Origin: Mesorhizobium sp. M4B.F.Ca.ET.203.01.1.1
GTDB lineage: Bacteria > Pseudomonadota > Alphaproteobacteria > Rhizobiales > Rhizobiaceae
Assembly: GCF_004791025.1 (NCBI RefSeq)
Contig: NZ_SRUO01000005.1
Location: 186,001 to 250,000 of the forward strand
Length of the DNA stretch: 64,000 bases
Direction of reading: 5' to 3'
In this document: positions 1-9,229 of the stretch, in pieces
How the letters are laid out: every line of letters starts with the position of its first letter
Position numbering within the stretch: the stretch's first letter is position 1
Made by a program: the position numbers and the translations under genes
Notes under the pieces: model-generated
Told to the model about the DNA's origin: nothing
The model's database searches: none
Seen by the model: the letters and a program-made list of their open reading frames with translations, nothing else

Positions 1-12
1 TGAAGAAAAATT

Positions 13-88
<76 letters not shown>

Positions 89-194
89 ACACGGCCGGTA
101 AAACCCAGCGTTGGCGGGCATATAGCCGCCGATTCCCGGGATGTCTAGCCCTGCCGGGATCATTTCCCGACAAATCGCCTAAGTGCCGCACCCA

Positions 195-1100
195 TCAGAC
201 AAAAAGCTTGCCTTCCGCCACCTTGACAGCATGTCCGCCGATGCGGGCGGCGGCCAGTTTGCCGCCATCGACATTGAGCTCGAGGCGGATTCGCGACGGC
301 CGTCCCATCTCCAGCCCCTGCTCGATCCAGAGCTGCGAAATGCCGTCGGTCGGGCCGTCGAAATGCATGATGGCGCCGGCAAAGGCGGCCGCGGCCGAGC
401 CGGTCGCCGGGTCCTCATAGGAGGGGCTGCCGGGCACAATCATGCGCACATGGAAGGCGCTCTCGTGGTTGACCGTCTCGCGGCAATAGACATAGGGGCT
501 GGCGAAGGCCCATTCGCTCTTGCGCGGCGCCAGTTCCGACCAGGCCTGGTTGTCCAGCCGGATCTGGCCCGCCGCCTTCAGGTCGGCGACCGGAATGGTC
601 ACGTAGGGCACGCCGGCCGACCAGAACGAGACCCGGTGATTCTCGAAGCCGATCTCATGCGGTCCAAGGCCAAGCGCGGCGCCGATCGCTTCCGCGTCGG
701 CGGAGAGCTCCAGCGGCTCCGGCAGCTTCGCCAGGTCGAACTCGGCGAAGGTGGCGCCGTCATGCTTGCTCACCGCGCAGCGCACCGGGCCGATATTCTC
801 CTCGAGCACGAAGATGCCGGCGGTCTCGCCGGCCAGATCGGCAAGCGCGATCGCCGAACCGACGGTCGGATGGCCGGCGAACGGCATTTCATAGTCGGGC
901 GTGAAGATGCGGATGCGGGCGCGGTGCTTGGCGTTGTCGGGCGGCAGCACGAACACCGTTTCGGACAGATTGAATTCGCGCGCGATGGCCTGCATTGCCG
1001 CAGTGTCCAGCCCCTTGCTGTCCAGGACGACAGCCAGCGGATTGCCGGCCAGCCGCTCGGTCGTGAAGACATCGTAGAGCAAGTAGTTCCGGGTCTGCAT
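195..1100 (-). CDS. PhzF family isomerase / phenazine biosynthesis-like protein
   Basis: The 301-residue protein has the usual length of the PhzF/YddE family, a pair of diaminopimelate-epimerase-like domains. The N-terminal motif LAGNPLAVVLD, the Glu of NLSET (about residue 47), the FAGHPTVG motif (His about 77) and the C-terminal EDPATGSA motif are those that carry the catalytic Glu, His and Asp in PhzF. Members isomerise small metabolites; only the phenazine enzyme has a well-defined substrate, and no other phenazine genes are nearby. A role in phenazine synthesis is therefore unlikely and the substrate is unknown. It is transcribed alone, towards the tRNA. Confidence 0.85.
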   Translation of the reverse strand: MQTRNYLLYDVFTTERLAGNPLAVVLDSKGLDTAAMQAIAREFNLSETVFVLPPDNAKHRARIRIFTPDYEMPFAGHPTVGSAIALADLAGETAGIFVLEENIGPVRCAVSKHDGATFAEFDLAKLPEPLELSADAEAIGAALGLGPHEIGFENHRVSFWSAGVPYVTIPVADLKAAGQIRLDNQAWSELAPRKSEWAFASPYVYCRETVNHESAFHVRMIVPGSPSYEDPATGSAAAAFAGAIMHFDGPTDGISQLWIEQGLEMGRPSRIRLELNVDGGKLAAARIGGHAVKVAEGKLFV

Positions 1101-1201
1101 TCTTGCCTCAATCCCAACATGGGCGAAATTTAATTTGTAATTCGAACCACAAAGCCTGATCTGTGCACAGATAGGGACATTGCGCGTTATAGGGGTCCAG
1201 C

Positions 1202-2488
1202 GTGGACCAGATTGTCAATCCGCCAAAGACGGAATCGGATTCCGCCATCGAGACGGCGCTTGGCCTCGACCATCAGGGCCTGCGCAGAACACGCCGTCGC
1301 GGCTGGCTCTATGCCCTGTTGGCGCTGACCGCCGTTGCCGCCGCTTTTGCCGGCTACCAATTGTATTCAGCTTCTCCAGCCAGGATTGATTATACCACGG
1401 TGCCGGCCACAGTCGCCGACCTCACCGTCCAGGTCTCGGCCACCGGCACGCTGCAGCCCCTCACCCAGGTCGACATCTCCAGCGAGCTTTCGGGCGTCGT
1501 CCGATCGGTCGCGGTCGAGGAGAATCAACGGGTCAAGAAAGGCGACGTGCTGGCGACGCTCGACACCGCCAAGCTCGAAGTTCAGATCGAGCGCGCCGAA
1601 GCGTCGGCCAGGGCGGCCGCGGCCAGTGTCGAGGACGCCACGGTGACGCTGAAGGAGAACGAGAACGCGCTGACACGCGCGAACGAGCTCACCAAGCGCG
1701 GCATGGCGACCGACCAGTCGCTCGAGGCGGCGACCGCGACGCGCGACCGCGCCAAGGCTGCGCGAGACAGCGCCGAGGCCAACCTTGCCATCGCCAATGC
1801 CGACCTCAAGGCGCAGCAGACCGATCTCGCCAAGAGCACGATCTACGCGCCGATCGACGGCATCGTGCTGACCCGTTCGGTCGACCCCGGCCAGACGGTC
1901 GCCTCCTCGCTGCAGGCGCCGGTGCTGTTCATCATTGCCGCCGACCTGAGGAACATGGAACTGCAGGCTGCGGTCGACGAGGCCGATATCGGCTCGGTCA
2001 AGCCCGGCCAGCATGCCCGCTTCACCGTCGATGCCTTTCCGGAGCGGCCCTTCGACGCCGAGATCCGCGACATCTCTTATGCCTCTGTCACCACCGATGG
2101 CGTCGTCACCTACAATGCTCGGCTGGAGGTCGACAACGGCGAGCTGCTGCTCCGACCCGGCATGACCGCCACCGTCTCGGTCGTCACCAGGCAGGCCAAG
2201 GGCGTGCTCACCGTGCCAGCCACCGCCTTCCGCTACCGGCCGGCGCCGCCGGTCGCCCGCACATGGAGCCTGCGCGACCTGTTCACCGGCCGCATGGGCC
2301 GCCCCGGCCGTCAGCGCGACGCGGCGCCGAGACCGACCGACGGCTCGCGCACGCTCTATGTGCTGGAAAACGGCCGGCCGCACGCGGTCAACGTCAGGGT
2401 CGGTTCCACCGACGGCGAGCTGACCGAGATCACGTCCGGCCTCGACGAGGGCGCGCAGGTCATCACCGGCTCGCAGCTGCGGAACTGA
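1202..2488 (+). CDS. MacA-like periplasmic adaptor subunit (HlyD/RND-type membrane fusion protein)
   Basis: The 428-residue protein begins at a GTG. It has an arginine-rich cytoplasmic end, one membrane anchor at about residues 35-55, then the lipoyl/barrel-sandwich halves separated by an alpha-helical hairpin rich in Ala, Glu and Arg (about 120-215), and a beta-barrel with membrane-proximal domain. This is the architecture of adaptors that link an inner-membrane transporter to an outer-membrane channel. It is followed after 4 bp by the ATPase and then by the permease, so the three form a MacA/MacB-like exporter, with MacB split into two genes. The outer-membrane partner is not in the window. 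The substrate cannot be told from sequence. Confidence 0.88.
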   Translation: MDQIVNPPKTESDSAIETALGLDHQGLRRTRRRGWLYALLALTAVAAAFAGYQLYSASPARIDYTTVPATVADLTVQVSATGTLQPLTQVDISSELSGVVRSVAVEENQRVKKGDVLATLDTAKLEVQIERAEASARAAAASVEDATVTLKENENALTRANELTKRGMATDQSLEAATATRDRAKAARDSAEANLAIANADLKAQQTDLAKSTIYAPIDGIVLTRSVDPGQTVASSLQAPVLFIIAADLRNMELQAAVDEADIGSVKPGQHARFTVDAFPERPFDAEIRDISYASVTTDGVVTYNARLEVDNGELLLRPGMTATVSVVTRQAKGVLTVPATAFRYRPAPPVARTWSLRDLFTGRMGRPGRQRDAAPRPTDGSRTLYVLENGRPHAVNVRVGSTDGELTEITSGLDEGAQVITGSQLRN

Positions 2489-2492
2489 CGCC

Positions 2493-3200
2493 GTGTCAGG
2501 CTCCACGCTGATTGCCTTCGACAAGGTCTGGAAAAGCTACGGCCAGGGCGAGGCCCGTGTGCACGCGCTGGCCGGCGTCGATCTCGCCATCCGCAAGGGT
2601 GAATTCGTCGCCATCATGGGGCCGTCGGGTTCCGGCAAGTCGACGGCGATGAACATCATCGGCTGCCTCGACACGCCGACGGCCGGGACCTACAGTTTCG
2701 AGGGCATCGATGCCGGCCGGCTCGACCGCAACCGCCGCGCCATGCTGCGCAACCTCTATGTCGGCTTCGTCTTCCAGGGCTACAATTTGCTGCCGCGCAC
2801 CACGGCGGCCGAGAATGTCGAGCTGCCGCTGATCTATCGCGGCGTCGCCGCGCGCCAGCGTCGCCAGCTTGCCATGCAGGCACTGGCCGAGGTCGGCCTT
2901 GTCGGGCGCGAGCACCACACGCCGGCCGAACTCTCGGGCGGCCAGCAGCAGCGGGTGGCGATCGCGCGCGCCATCGTCACCAGGCCGACGCTGCTCGTCG
3001 CCGACGAGCCGACCGGCAATCTCGACACCGCCCGCACGCACGAGATCATGGAGCTGTTGACGCGGCTCAACGCCGGGCTTGGCCTCACCATCGTCATGGT
3101 CACCCACGAGGCCGACGTGGCGGCCTATGCCGAGCGCACGATCCGCTTCCTCGACGGCCATGTCGCGTCCGACTCCAACAAACTGGAGGCGGCCCAATGA
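2493..3200 (+). CDS. MacB-like ABC transporter ATP-binding protein
   Basis: This 235-residue ABC ATPase of the LolD/MacB class starts at a GTG. Walker A is GPSGSGKST at residues 43-51. The FQGYNLLPRTTAAENVELPL segment of this class is present, with the signature LSGGQQQR and Walker B LLVADEPT, followed by the GNLDT D-loop. It sits between the adaptor and the permease and overlaps the permease by the four bases ATGA, which suggests translational coupling. It would energise the permease from the cytoplasm. Confidence 0.92.
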   Translation: MSGSTLIAFDKVWKSYGQGEARVHALAGVDLAIRKGEFVAIMGPSGSGKSTAMNIIGCLDTPTAGTYSFEGIDAGRLDRNRRAMLRNLYVGFVFQGYNLLPRTTAAENVELPLIYRGVAARQRRQLAMQALAEVGLVGREHHTPAELSGGQQQRVAIARAIVTRPTLLVADEPTGNLDTARTHEIMELLTRLNAGLGLTIVMVTHEADVAAYAERTIRFLDGHVASDSNKLEAAQ

Positions 3201-4414
3201 TCTGGGAGACAGTTCGCCTTTCGCTGATCTCGATCCGGCGAAACGTGCTGCGCTCGTTCCTGACCTTGCTCGGCATTGTCATCGGCGTCGCCGCCGTCAT
3301 CGCCATGCTGACCATCGGCTCCGGCACCACCCAGAAGGTCAAGTCCGACATTTCCAAGCTCGGCAGCAATTTGCTCGTCGTCCGCTCCGGCCGCCCGGCC
3401 GGGCCAGGCGGACCGGGCGGGCTCGACCAGGTCGTTCGTCCGCTTGCCGACAAGGACCTTGCCGCGCTCGTCAAGCATCTCGACGGCGCGCGCGCCATCT
3501 CGCCCGCCTCGCAAAAGCAGGTCCGCGTCATCTTCGGCACCGAAAGCGTGACATCGGGCGTCACCGGCACCGACAGCGCCTATCTCGACGCGCGCGACTG
3601 GAAGCTGGTCTCGGGGCGTCCGTTCAGCGATTCCGAGACCCGCGCCGGCGCCGGGGTCTGCCTGGTCGGCGAGACGGTGCGCCAGCAATTCTTCGGCGCC
3701 GGCGATCCGGAAGGAGAGACCATCCGCGTCAACCGCACCTCCTGCAAGATCATCGGCCTCTTGGAACCCAAGGGCTACACCGGCTTCGGCCAGGACCAGG
3801 ACAATGTCGTGCTGATGCCGCTTGCCGCCTACCAGCGCCGCATCGCCGGCAACCGCGACATCGATTCCATCTACATCGCCGCCGACGACCGCACACCGAC
3901 AACCGAACTGCAGCCGCGCGTCGAGGACATCCTGCGCGACACGCGCCGCGTCACGCCCGACCGCGATGACGATTTCTCGATCCGCGACATGACACAGATC
4001 GCCGACGCCATGGCCAGTGCTACCACCACCATGACCGGCATGCTGGGCGCCGTCGCCGGCGTCAGCCTGCTGGTCGGCGGCATCGGCATCATGAACATCA
4101 TGTTGGTCTCGGTCACCGAACGCACGCGCGAGATCGGCATCAGGCTGGCGATCGGCGCGCATGAGAAGCACATTCTCATCCAGTTCCTGGTCGAGGCGAC
4201 GGTGCTGTCGCTGTTCGGCGGCATCATCGGCATCCTGATCGGGCTCTCGCTCGCCGCCATCGCCTCGGTGGCGCTGACCATTCCCTTCGCGCCGAGCCCG
4301 GCGGTCATCCTGCTCGCCGTCGGCTTTTCCGCGCTGATCGGCATGGTGTTCGGCTTCTTCCCGGCGCTGCGCGGCGCCAGGCTCGACCCGATCGACGCGC
4401 TCAGGCACGAGTGA
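3197..4414 (+). CDS. MacB-like ABC transporter permease (FtsX-type)
   Basis: The 405-residue protein shows the FtsX/MacB plan. There is one N-terminal membrane segment (about residues 20-45), a large periplasmic MacB-type core domain, and three C-terminal membrane segments that include the typical GGIGIMNIMLVSVTERTREI region. It is coupled to the ATPase by an ATGA overlap. Together with the upstream adaptor it forms a complete inner-membrane mechanotransmission exporter, probably for a macrolide-like compound, lipid or peptide. The exact cargo is unknown. Confidence 0.9.
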   Translation: MIWETVRLSLISIRRNVLRSFLTLLGIVIGVAAVIAMLTIGSGTTQKVKSDISKLGSNLLVVRSGRPAGPGGPGGLDQVVRPLADKDLAALVKHLDGARAISPASQKQVRVIFGTESVTSGVTGTDSAYLDARDWKLVSGRPFSDSETRAGAGVCLVGETVRQQFFGAGDPEGETIRVNRTSCKIIGLLEPKGYTGFGQDQDNVVLMPLAAYQRRIAGNRDIDSIYIAADDRTPTTELQPRVEDILRDTRRVTPDRDDDFSIRDMTQIADAMASATTTMTGMLGAVAGVSLLVGGIGIMNIMLVSVTERTREIGIRLAIGAHEKHILIQFLVEATVLSLFGGIIGILIGLSLAAIASVALTIPFAPSPAVILLAVGFSALIGMVFGFFPALRGARLDPIDALRHE

Positions 4415-4505
4415 AGTCGGCGCGGGAAAACGCTCTCGCCTGCCTCTGTCGCCGCGCATCCTGCAATGCTACTGCTGTGACCTTTGGCGCATGGGGGAGA
4501 TACGA

Positions 4506-4748
4506 ATGAGCAAGAAGGCGCGGCTGGTCCTGACGCTGGCGATCATCGAGGCCGGCCTGGCTGGCCTGTGGTGGTATCTCGCCAGCTACGGCCTCCAGAA
4601 TCCCGATCGCGTCGCCGCGAATTTCCAGGAGGTCGTCGGCCAGACGATGGGAATGGCGATGGGCGCGCTGCTTGGCCTCGGCGTGATCCTGTTCTTCGTC
4701 GCCGCCCGCAACGACCGTAAGGCATTGCCGGATAAGGGACAGCGCTGA
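4506..4748 (+). CDS. Small two-helix membrane protein, unknown function
   Basis: This 80-residue protein starts at the second ATG, preceded by the purine-rich GGGGGAGA; an upstream in-frame ATG would overlap that ribosome binding site. Two hydrophobic helices (about residues 5-25 and 46-65) flank a short polar segment, and the C-terminus is basic. It lies 90 bp downstream of the exporter permease on the same strand, so it could be co-transcribed with it, but nothing in the sequence gives it a function. Confidence 0.65.
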   Translation: MSKKARLVLTLAIIEAGLAGLWWYLASYGLQNPDRVAANFQEVVGQTMGMAMGALLGLGVILFFVAARNDRKALPDKGQR

Positions 4749-4769
4749 CCACCACCAAGAGCGGCCCTC

Positions 4770-5246
4770 TCAGAACGGAAGCCGCGCGTTCTCCTTGACC
4801 TCCTTCATGACGAAGAAGGTCCGGGTTTGCCGAACGCCCGGCAGCGCGATCAGCTTCTGCCCGTGCAGCTTGTTGAAATCCGCCATGTCGCGGACCCGTA
4901 TCTTCAACAGATAGTCGAAGTCGCCGGCCACCAGATTGCAGTCGAGGACCTCCTTGAGCTTCAGCACGGCCTCCTCGAAAGCGGCGAAGCTTTCGGGCGT
5001 CGAGCGGTCGAGCACGACGCCGACCATCACCAGCGCGCCAAGGCCGACCGTAGCGGGGGCGATCTCCGCCCTGACTCCGGTGATATAGCCCTCCTCGAAC
5101 AGGCGCTGCGTGCGCCGGTGGCAGGTGGCAGCGCTGACGTTCACGCGGGCCGCCAGTTCGGCATTGGTCAACCGTCCCTCGGCCTGAAGGGCGCGCAGGA
5201 TTTTGACGTCGATGCGATCCAGAGTTTCGGCGGAAGATTCTTCCAT
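4770..5246 (-). CDS. acdR: Lrp/AsnC family regulator, probable AcdR (activator of acdS)
   Basis: The 158-residue protein has an N-terminal winged helix-turn-helix (residues 8-60, with LRALQAEGRLTNAELAARV) and a C-terminal RAM/AsnC ligand-binding domain, the full Lrp layout. It is transcribed away from the ACC deaminase gene with 146 bp between the start codons. In many proteobacteria acdS is controlled by a divergent Lrp-like protein called AcdR or LrpL, and this arrangement is the main reason for the name. Family membership is clear; the specific target is inferred from position. Confidence 0.85.
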   Translation of the reverse strand: MEESSAETLDRIDVKILRALQAEGRLTNAELAARVNVSAATCHRRTQRLFEEGYITGVRAEIAPATVGLGALVMVGVVLDRSTPESFAAFEEAVLKLKEVLDCNLVAGDFDYLLKIRVRDMADFNKLHGQKLIALPGVRQTRTFFVMKEVKENARLPF

Positions 5247-5392
5247 TTCTGCTGCCCTCTTCGAATGGTTAGGCCAATCATATCGCTGATTTGCGGGAGA
5301 TGTGAAAAATCCGCCCGCAAGTTCGAGAGCACCTTTCGAGCCACTGCGCCTATGATCGCTTCATGAAAATCACCAGAAGCGGAGACAGAACG

Positions 5393-6463
5393 ATGTCACT
5401 TCTCGCCAAGTTTGTACGCTATCCGCTGACCTTCGGCCCGACACCGATCGAGCATCTGCCGCGGCTGAGCGCTGCGCTGGGCGGCAAGGTGCAGGTCTAC
5501 GCAAAGCGCGACGATTGCAATTCCGGGCTGGCGATGGGCGGAAACAAATTGCGAAAGCTCGAATACATCGTGCCGGATGCTCTTCGGTCCGGCGCCGACA
5601 CACTGGTGTCGATCGGCGGCGTCCAGTCGAACCATACGCGGATGGTCGCCGCGACGGCTGCCAAGATCGGCATGAAATGCGTGGTGATCCAGGAGAAATG
5701 GGTGCCTCACTACGACGCGGTCTACGACCGGGTCGGCAACATCCTGATGACACGCCTGATGGGCGCCGACAGCCGGCTGGTCGACGACGGTTTCGACATC
5801 GGCATCCGCAAAAGCTGGGAGGACGCCATCCAGTCGGTGAAGGATGCCGGCGGCAAGCCCTATCCGATCCCGGCCGGCGCCTCGGTGCACAAGTTCGGCG
5901 GGCTGGGCTATGTCGGCTTCGCCGAGGAGGTGGCCCGGCAGGAAGCCGAGCTCGGCTTTGCCTTCGACTACATCATCGTCTGCGTCGTGACCGGCTCGAC
6001 GCAGGCCGGCATGATCGTCGGCTTCGCCGCGCAAAACCGTGCCGACCGGGTGATCGGCATCGACGCCTCCGGCACGCTCGACCAGACCCGCGCCCAGGTC
6101 CGCCGCATCGTCGACGACACCGCCGCCCTCGTCGGGCTCGGCCGCGCCGTCCGCGACGACGAGATCGTCATCAACCCCGACTATGCCTATCCCGCCTATG
6201 GCGTTCCGTCGGACGCCACGAACGACGCGATCCGGCTGGCGGCCCGCACCGAGGCCATGATCACCGATCCGGTCTACGAGGGAAAGTCGATGCAGGGCCT
6301 GATCGACCTGACCAGGAAGGGCTTCTTCCCCGAGGGCTCGCGAATTCTCTACGCGCATCTCGGCGGCGCGCCGGCCATCAACGGCTACAGCTATTACTAT
6401 AAGGACGACGGCGGCTCCCGGAAAAGCATGCCGGACGAGGCGCTGCCGCCGATCTTCCCATGA
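5393..6463 (+). CDS. acdS: 1-aminocyclopropane-1-carboxylate (ACC) deaminase
   Basis: This PLP enzyme splits ACC, the plant ethylene precursor, into 2-oxobutanoate and ammonia. Lys52 in [10 protein letters not shown] matches the PLP-binding lysine and Ser79 in GGVQSNHTR the active-site serine. Tyr295-Glu296 (VYEGKS) and Leu323 (YAHLGG) match, with a one-residue offset, the Glu295 and Leu322 that separate true ACC deaminases from D-cysteine desulfhydrases. The ATG chosen has GGAGA eight bases upstream; an ATG ten codons earlier lacks a good site. The protein has 356 residues, about 18 more than the usual 338, because of a polar tail after [11 protein letters not shown]. The divergent Lrp-type regulator suggests free-living rather than NifA-driven expression. 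Confidence 0.93.
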   Translation: MSLLAKFVRYPLTFGPTPIEHLPRLSAALGGKVQVYAKRDDCNSGLAMGGNKLRKLEYIVPDALRSGADTLVSIGGVQSNHTRMVAATAAKIGMKCVVIQEKWVPHYDAVYDRVGNILMTRLMGADSRLVDDGFDIGIRKSWEDAIQSVKDAGGKPYPIPAGASVHKFGGLGYVGFAEEVARQEAELGFAFDYIIVCVVTGSTQAGMIVGFAAQNRADRVIGIDASGTLDQTRAQVRRIVDDTAALVGLGRAVRDDEIVINPDYAYPAYGVPSDATNDAIRLAARTEAMITDPVYEGKSMQGLIDLTRKGFFPEGSRILYAHLGGAPAINGYSYYYKDDGGSRKSMPDEALPPIFP

Positions 6464-6467
6464 GGCA

Positions 6468-7193
6468 TTACAGGACTTCGTCGCCGCCCGCGAAATGCCA
6501 TTCGATCAGCGGCTTCATATGTCCCATCAGCCCGTCCGGCAGGTCGGTGGCATCGCGGATGACGACGGGACCTTCGATCTCCGGTTCCGCCTCCGTGGCG
6601 ACGAAGGCGCTGATGCGCCGCGCGATCTCGTCGGCTGGCTCGCTGACCCGATAGCGGCGGAAGATCACCGTGCCGCTCGGCGTCGACAGCGCGTGATAAC
6701 GCCGGCCGCGTTCGGCGCCAGACAGGTCGATCGCAGTCTCCTCGCGCACTTCGCGGATCATGTTGAAGTCGACATCGACGAGGCCGTCGCGGAAATCGAT
6801 CGGCTCGAACGAGCCGGCGGCGAAGTAGACGCGGCCGGCATTGACGGTATGCGCGCCCATGCGGATCGCCACCAGCGCATTGTCGCCGGCGACCAGCATG
6901 GCATGCGCATAGGCATGCTCGGCGCCGCTCGCCTCGCGCTTCTTCCGCCACAGCATGAAGGTCGAATACTTCACCGCATGGCAGCGGCCGACGAGCCCGC
7001 CGTCGCGATAGGCGAGCGCCGAGAGCAACACCACCGTGCCGTCGAACAGCGCTGGGTTTGCCCCCATCTCGCGCCGCCAGTTCTCGGCGATCGCCTCGGC
7101 GTTGTCGCGTTCGAACGGATGCGGGCCGGGGTCGAGCCGGACATCGACCTTGTCGACCGGCAGGATGACGTTGCGTGGGAGGTCGAAGCTCAT
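6468..7193 (-). CDS. Nudix hydrolase-superfamily protein
   Basis: This 241-residue protein carries a recognisable second half of the Nudix box, MIREVREETAIDL (about residues 146-158), whose REVREE core coordinates the metal. The preceding glycine region is degenerate compared with the GX5EX7REUXEEXGU pattern. The N-terminal hundred residues form a separate domain with conserved aromatic and charged positions. Substrate is unknown. Its 3' end meets that of acdS tail to tail with a 4-bp gap, and it may be co-transcribed with the phosphatase-fold gene upstream, 28 bp away. Confidence 0.72.
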   Translation of the reverse strand: MSFDLPRNVILPVDKVDVRLDPGPHPFERDNAEAIAENWRREMGANPALFDGTVVLLSALAYRDGGLVGRCHAVKYSTFMLWRKKREASGAEHAYAHAMLVAGDNALVAIRMGAHTVNAGRVYFAAGSFEPIDFRDGLVDVDFNMIREVREETAIDLSGAERGRRYHALSTPSGTVIFRRYRVSEPADEIARRISAFVATEAEPEIEGPVVIRDATDLPDGLMGHMKPLIEWHFAGGDEVL

Positions 7194-7221
7194 CTTACTC
7201 GGAGGTGTGTTGAGATCCGGC

Positions 7222-8334
7222 TCAGGCCATGTCCAGGGCGATCACCACCGGGCAATGGTCGGAGGCCTTCGGCCGGTCCCAGCCGGCGCGCGGGAAGCGC
7301 TCGACCTCCTGGCCCGCCGGAAAGATGGTGCGCCAGGGCTGGCCGTTGCGGACGATGTCGGGAACGGCGGTCGCGTTCTTCGCCGCCAGCCCCTTCGACA
7401 GCAGGATATAGTCGAGCTGGCAGAGGTGCCGCTCTTCCGGACCGCGCGTGTGGTAAAAGCTCCAGCGGTCCATCTCCGGCCGTCGCTCGACAACGTTTTC
7501 GCAGAAGCCGCCGGCGGTCAGCACGTTAATGCAGGACTGGCTCTCGTCGATCACCTGGAAGCGGAAGCCGTCGACGCTGTCGCCCTCGATCTTCACCCGC
7601 TGCCGGTAGTCGTTCATGTCGCCGCAGATCGCCCAGCGCTTGTCGGCGGCGTGATCCTTGCCGAAGCGCTCCTCGATGATGCGGCGCACCGCCTGCGCCT
7701 CGGCGATGCGCAGCGGCATGGTCGCCTCGCGTCCGTCGAGGCCGTTGCGCGGCGACCCCATCGACTTGAAGTGGACGAGATAAAGCGTCAGCGGTACGCC
7801 GCCGACCTTCAGGTCGACCTCGAGGCAGTCGCGCCGGAAGATGCGCTCGATGGCCTGATAGCCGAGTGTCGCCAGTTCCGGCGTGAACAGGCCGAATTGC
7901 TCGAAGGTGACGTGGGCGTGGCTGGTCATGCGCACGAATTCGATCGGCTGGCCCTCGGCCGTCTCGCTGCGCATCATCACGGCAACGTCGATGCCGCGTG
8001 AATCATTGCCGGCCGTGGTGTATTTCTGCCGGTAGCCCTGCCCGACCATCTTGAACAGATAGCCATATTCGAAGGCCTTCAGCGCCTCGATATTGTCGAC
8101 TTCCTGCATGCAGATGATGTCGGCACGGGTGGCGGCGATCGCCAGCGCGGTGAGCTGGCGAGTGTCGTCGGACTGGGAAATGGCGCGCGCCTGCTCGAGC
8201 ATCTTGTACTCGGCCTCGCTCTGGATATCGAACAGCGCCAGCGTGCGATCCTCGTTGAGCTGGTTGCGGTAGCCGGAAAAATCGAACCTGTTCATCAGGT
8301 TCTCGACATTGAAGGTGGCAAGGCGCAGCGACAT
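7222..8334 (-). CDS. Endonuclease/exonuclease/phosphatase family protein
   Basis: The start was placed at MSLRLATFNVENL because the EEP fold characteristically opens with the beta-strand TFNVENL; an in-frame start 16 codons earlier adds only a poorly conserved extension. Further EEP motifs are MQEVDN (metal-binding Glu), the HFKS strand, GDMNDY (catalytic Asp/Asn) and the terminal SDHCPVVIALD with the catalytic Asp-His. The 370-residue length fits predicted secreted or cytosolic nucleases and phosphodiesterases, but no signal peptide is visible. Whether it cuts nucleic acid or a phosphoester lipid cannot be told. Confidence 0.85.
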   Translation of the reverse strand: MSLRLATFNVENLMNRFDFSGYRNQLNEDRTLALFDIQSEAEYKMLEQARAISQSDDTRQLTALAIAATRADIICMQEVDNIEALKAFEYGYLFKMVGQGYRQKYTTAGNDSRGIDVAVMMRSETAEGQPIEFVRMTSHAHVTFEQFGLFTPELATLGYQAIERIFRRDCLEVDLKVGGVPLTLYLVHFKSMGSPRNGLDGREATMPLRIAEAQAVRRIIEERFGKDHAADKRWAICGDMNDYRQRVKIEGDSVDGFRFQVIDESQSCINVLTAGGFCENVVERRPEMDRWSFYHTRGPEERHLCQLDYILLSKGLAAKNATAVPDIVRNGQPWRTIFPAGQEVERFPRAGWDRPKASDHCPVVIALDMA

Positions 8335-8500
8335 GGCCGTGACCTTTGCCCAGAACTCCCGATGAAGACAAGGGCCTCCCATGCGCCCGTCATGGTTGAC
8401 GGAACCTTTCCGTTCATCCGCCGTTCAGACGGCAAGTTCCATAAATGGGCCTCTTCCCGGGGTATTCTGGGCGTGGGGCCTGAAATCTTCGGAGTGTGCA

Positions 8501-9079
8501 ATGAAAACGCTCTTTTTGTCTTCGTTGAGATCCGGTCTGCTGACGCTGGGTCTTGTGGCGGGCGTGACGGCGCCGTCGCTGGCCGGTCCGATCCTTGAGC
8601 CAGACCTGTCCGTCCCGTCCAACCTGGCGGCGCCGGGCATCACGCCCGTCCGCGACGAGTGGGCCGGCGGCAATGACCGGCAACTCAACAATCAGGAATG
8701 GCGCTGGCGTAACCGCGACGGCCGCTGGCGGTCCGGCAATTTCCGCGAGCGCAATTTCTCCCGCAACTGGGATGGTGACAATAACTGGAACGGCGACGAC
8801 TGGCGCTGGAGACGCCACCATCACCGCCGCCATTTCCGAGATTCCGATGCCGCAATTCTTGGTCTTGGCCTGGGTCTCGGCCTTGGCAGCCTGTACTACA
8901 ACAACGGCTACTACAACAACGGCTACTACGCTCAGCCCCGGCGGATCTACCGGACGCAGCGTCTCTCAAGCGCGCATGTCCAGTGGTGCTACGACCGCTA
9001 CCGCTCGTACCGGGCATGGGACAACACGTTCCAGCCCTATAACGGCCCGCGCCAGCAGTGCTGGTCGCCCTATAGCTGA
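8501..9079 (+). CDS. BA14K family secreted protein
   Basis: A cleavable signal peptide (residues 1-28, ending SLAGP) leads into a region rich in Trp, Arg, Asn and Asp, then a glycine-leucine run ([10 protein letters not shown], about 124-133), then [10 protein letters not shown] repeats. The last 35 residues ([19 protein letters not shown], with two cysteines) are the BA14K domain, first known as a Brucella immunoreactive lectin-like antigen. Rhizobiales encode many such proteins; most have no proven role. A strong terminator follows directly. Confidence 0.85.
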   Translation: MKTLFLSSLRSGLLTLGLVAGVTAPSLAGPILEPDLSVPSNLAAPGITPVRDEWAGGNDRQLNNQEWRWRNRDGRWRSGNFRERNFSRNWDGDNNWNGDDWRWRRHHHRRHFRDSDAAILGLGLGLGLGSLYYNNGYYNNGYYAQPRRIYRTQRLSSAHVQWCYDRYRSYRAWDNTFQPYNGPRQQCWSPYS

Positions 9080-9104
9080 GCGGCAAGGAATCGAAGAATG
9101 CTCG

Positions 9105-9134
9105 AACGGCGCCGCGCCTCGCGGCGCCGTTTTT
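9105..9134 (+). terminator. Rho-independent terminator after the BA14K gene
   Basis: A perfect ten-pair stem ACGGCGCCGC/GCGGCGCCGT with a five-base loop is followed by four to five T residues, 26 bp after the stop codon. Confidence 0.85.
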
Positions 9135-9229
9135 GCCTGGGCAGCGGCATGACGCCATCGGCGCTAACGCGCTGTTCATCAGGCGGGTCTATCACATAGG
9201 CTGACCGGATCGCCCGGCAGCGGAAAGCC

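Noticed and set aside
195..1100. Phenazine biosynthesis
   Set aside because: Only a PhzF-like gene is present; no phzA-E or G genes are nearby, and the family is wide.
183..1133. Open frame antisense to the PhzF-like gene
   Set aside because: Composition is shadow-like and the opposite strand has all PhzF motifs.
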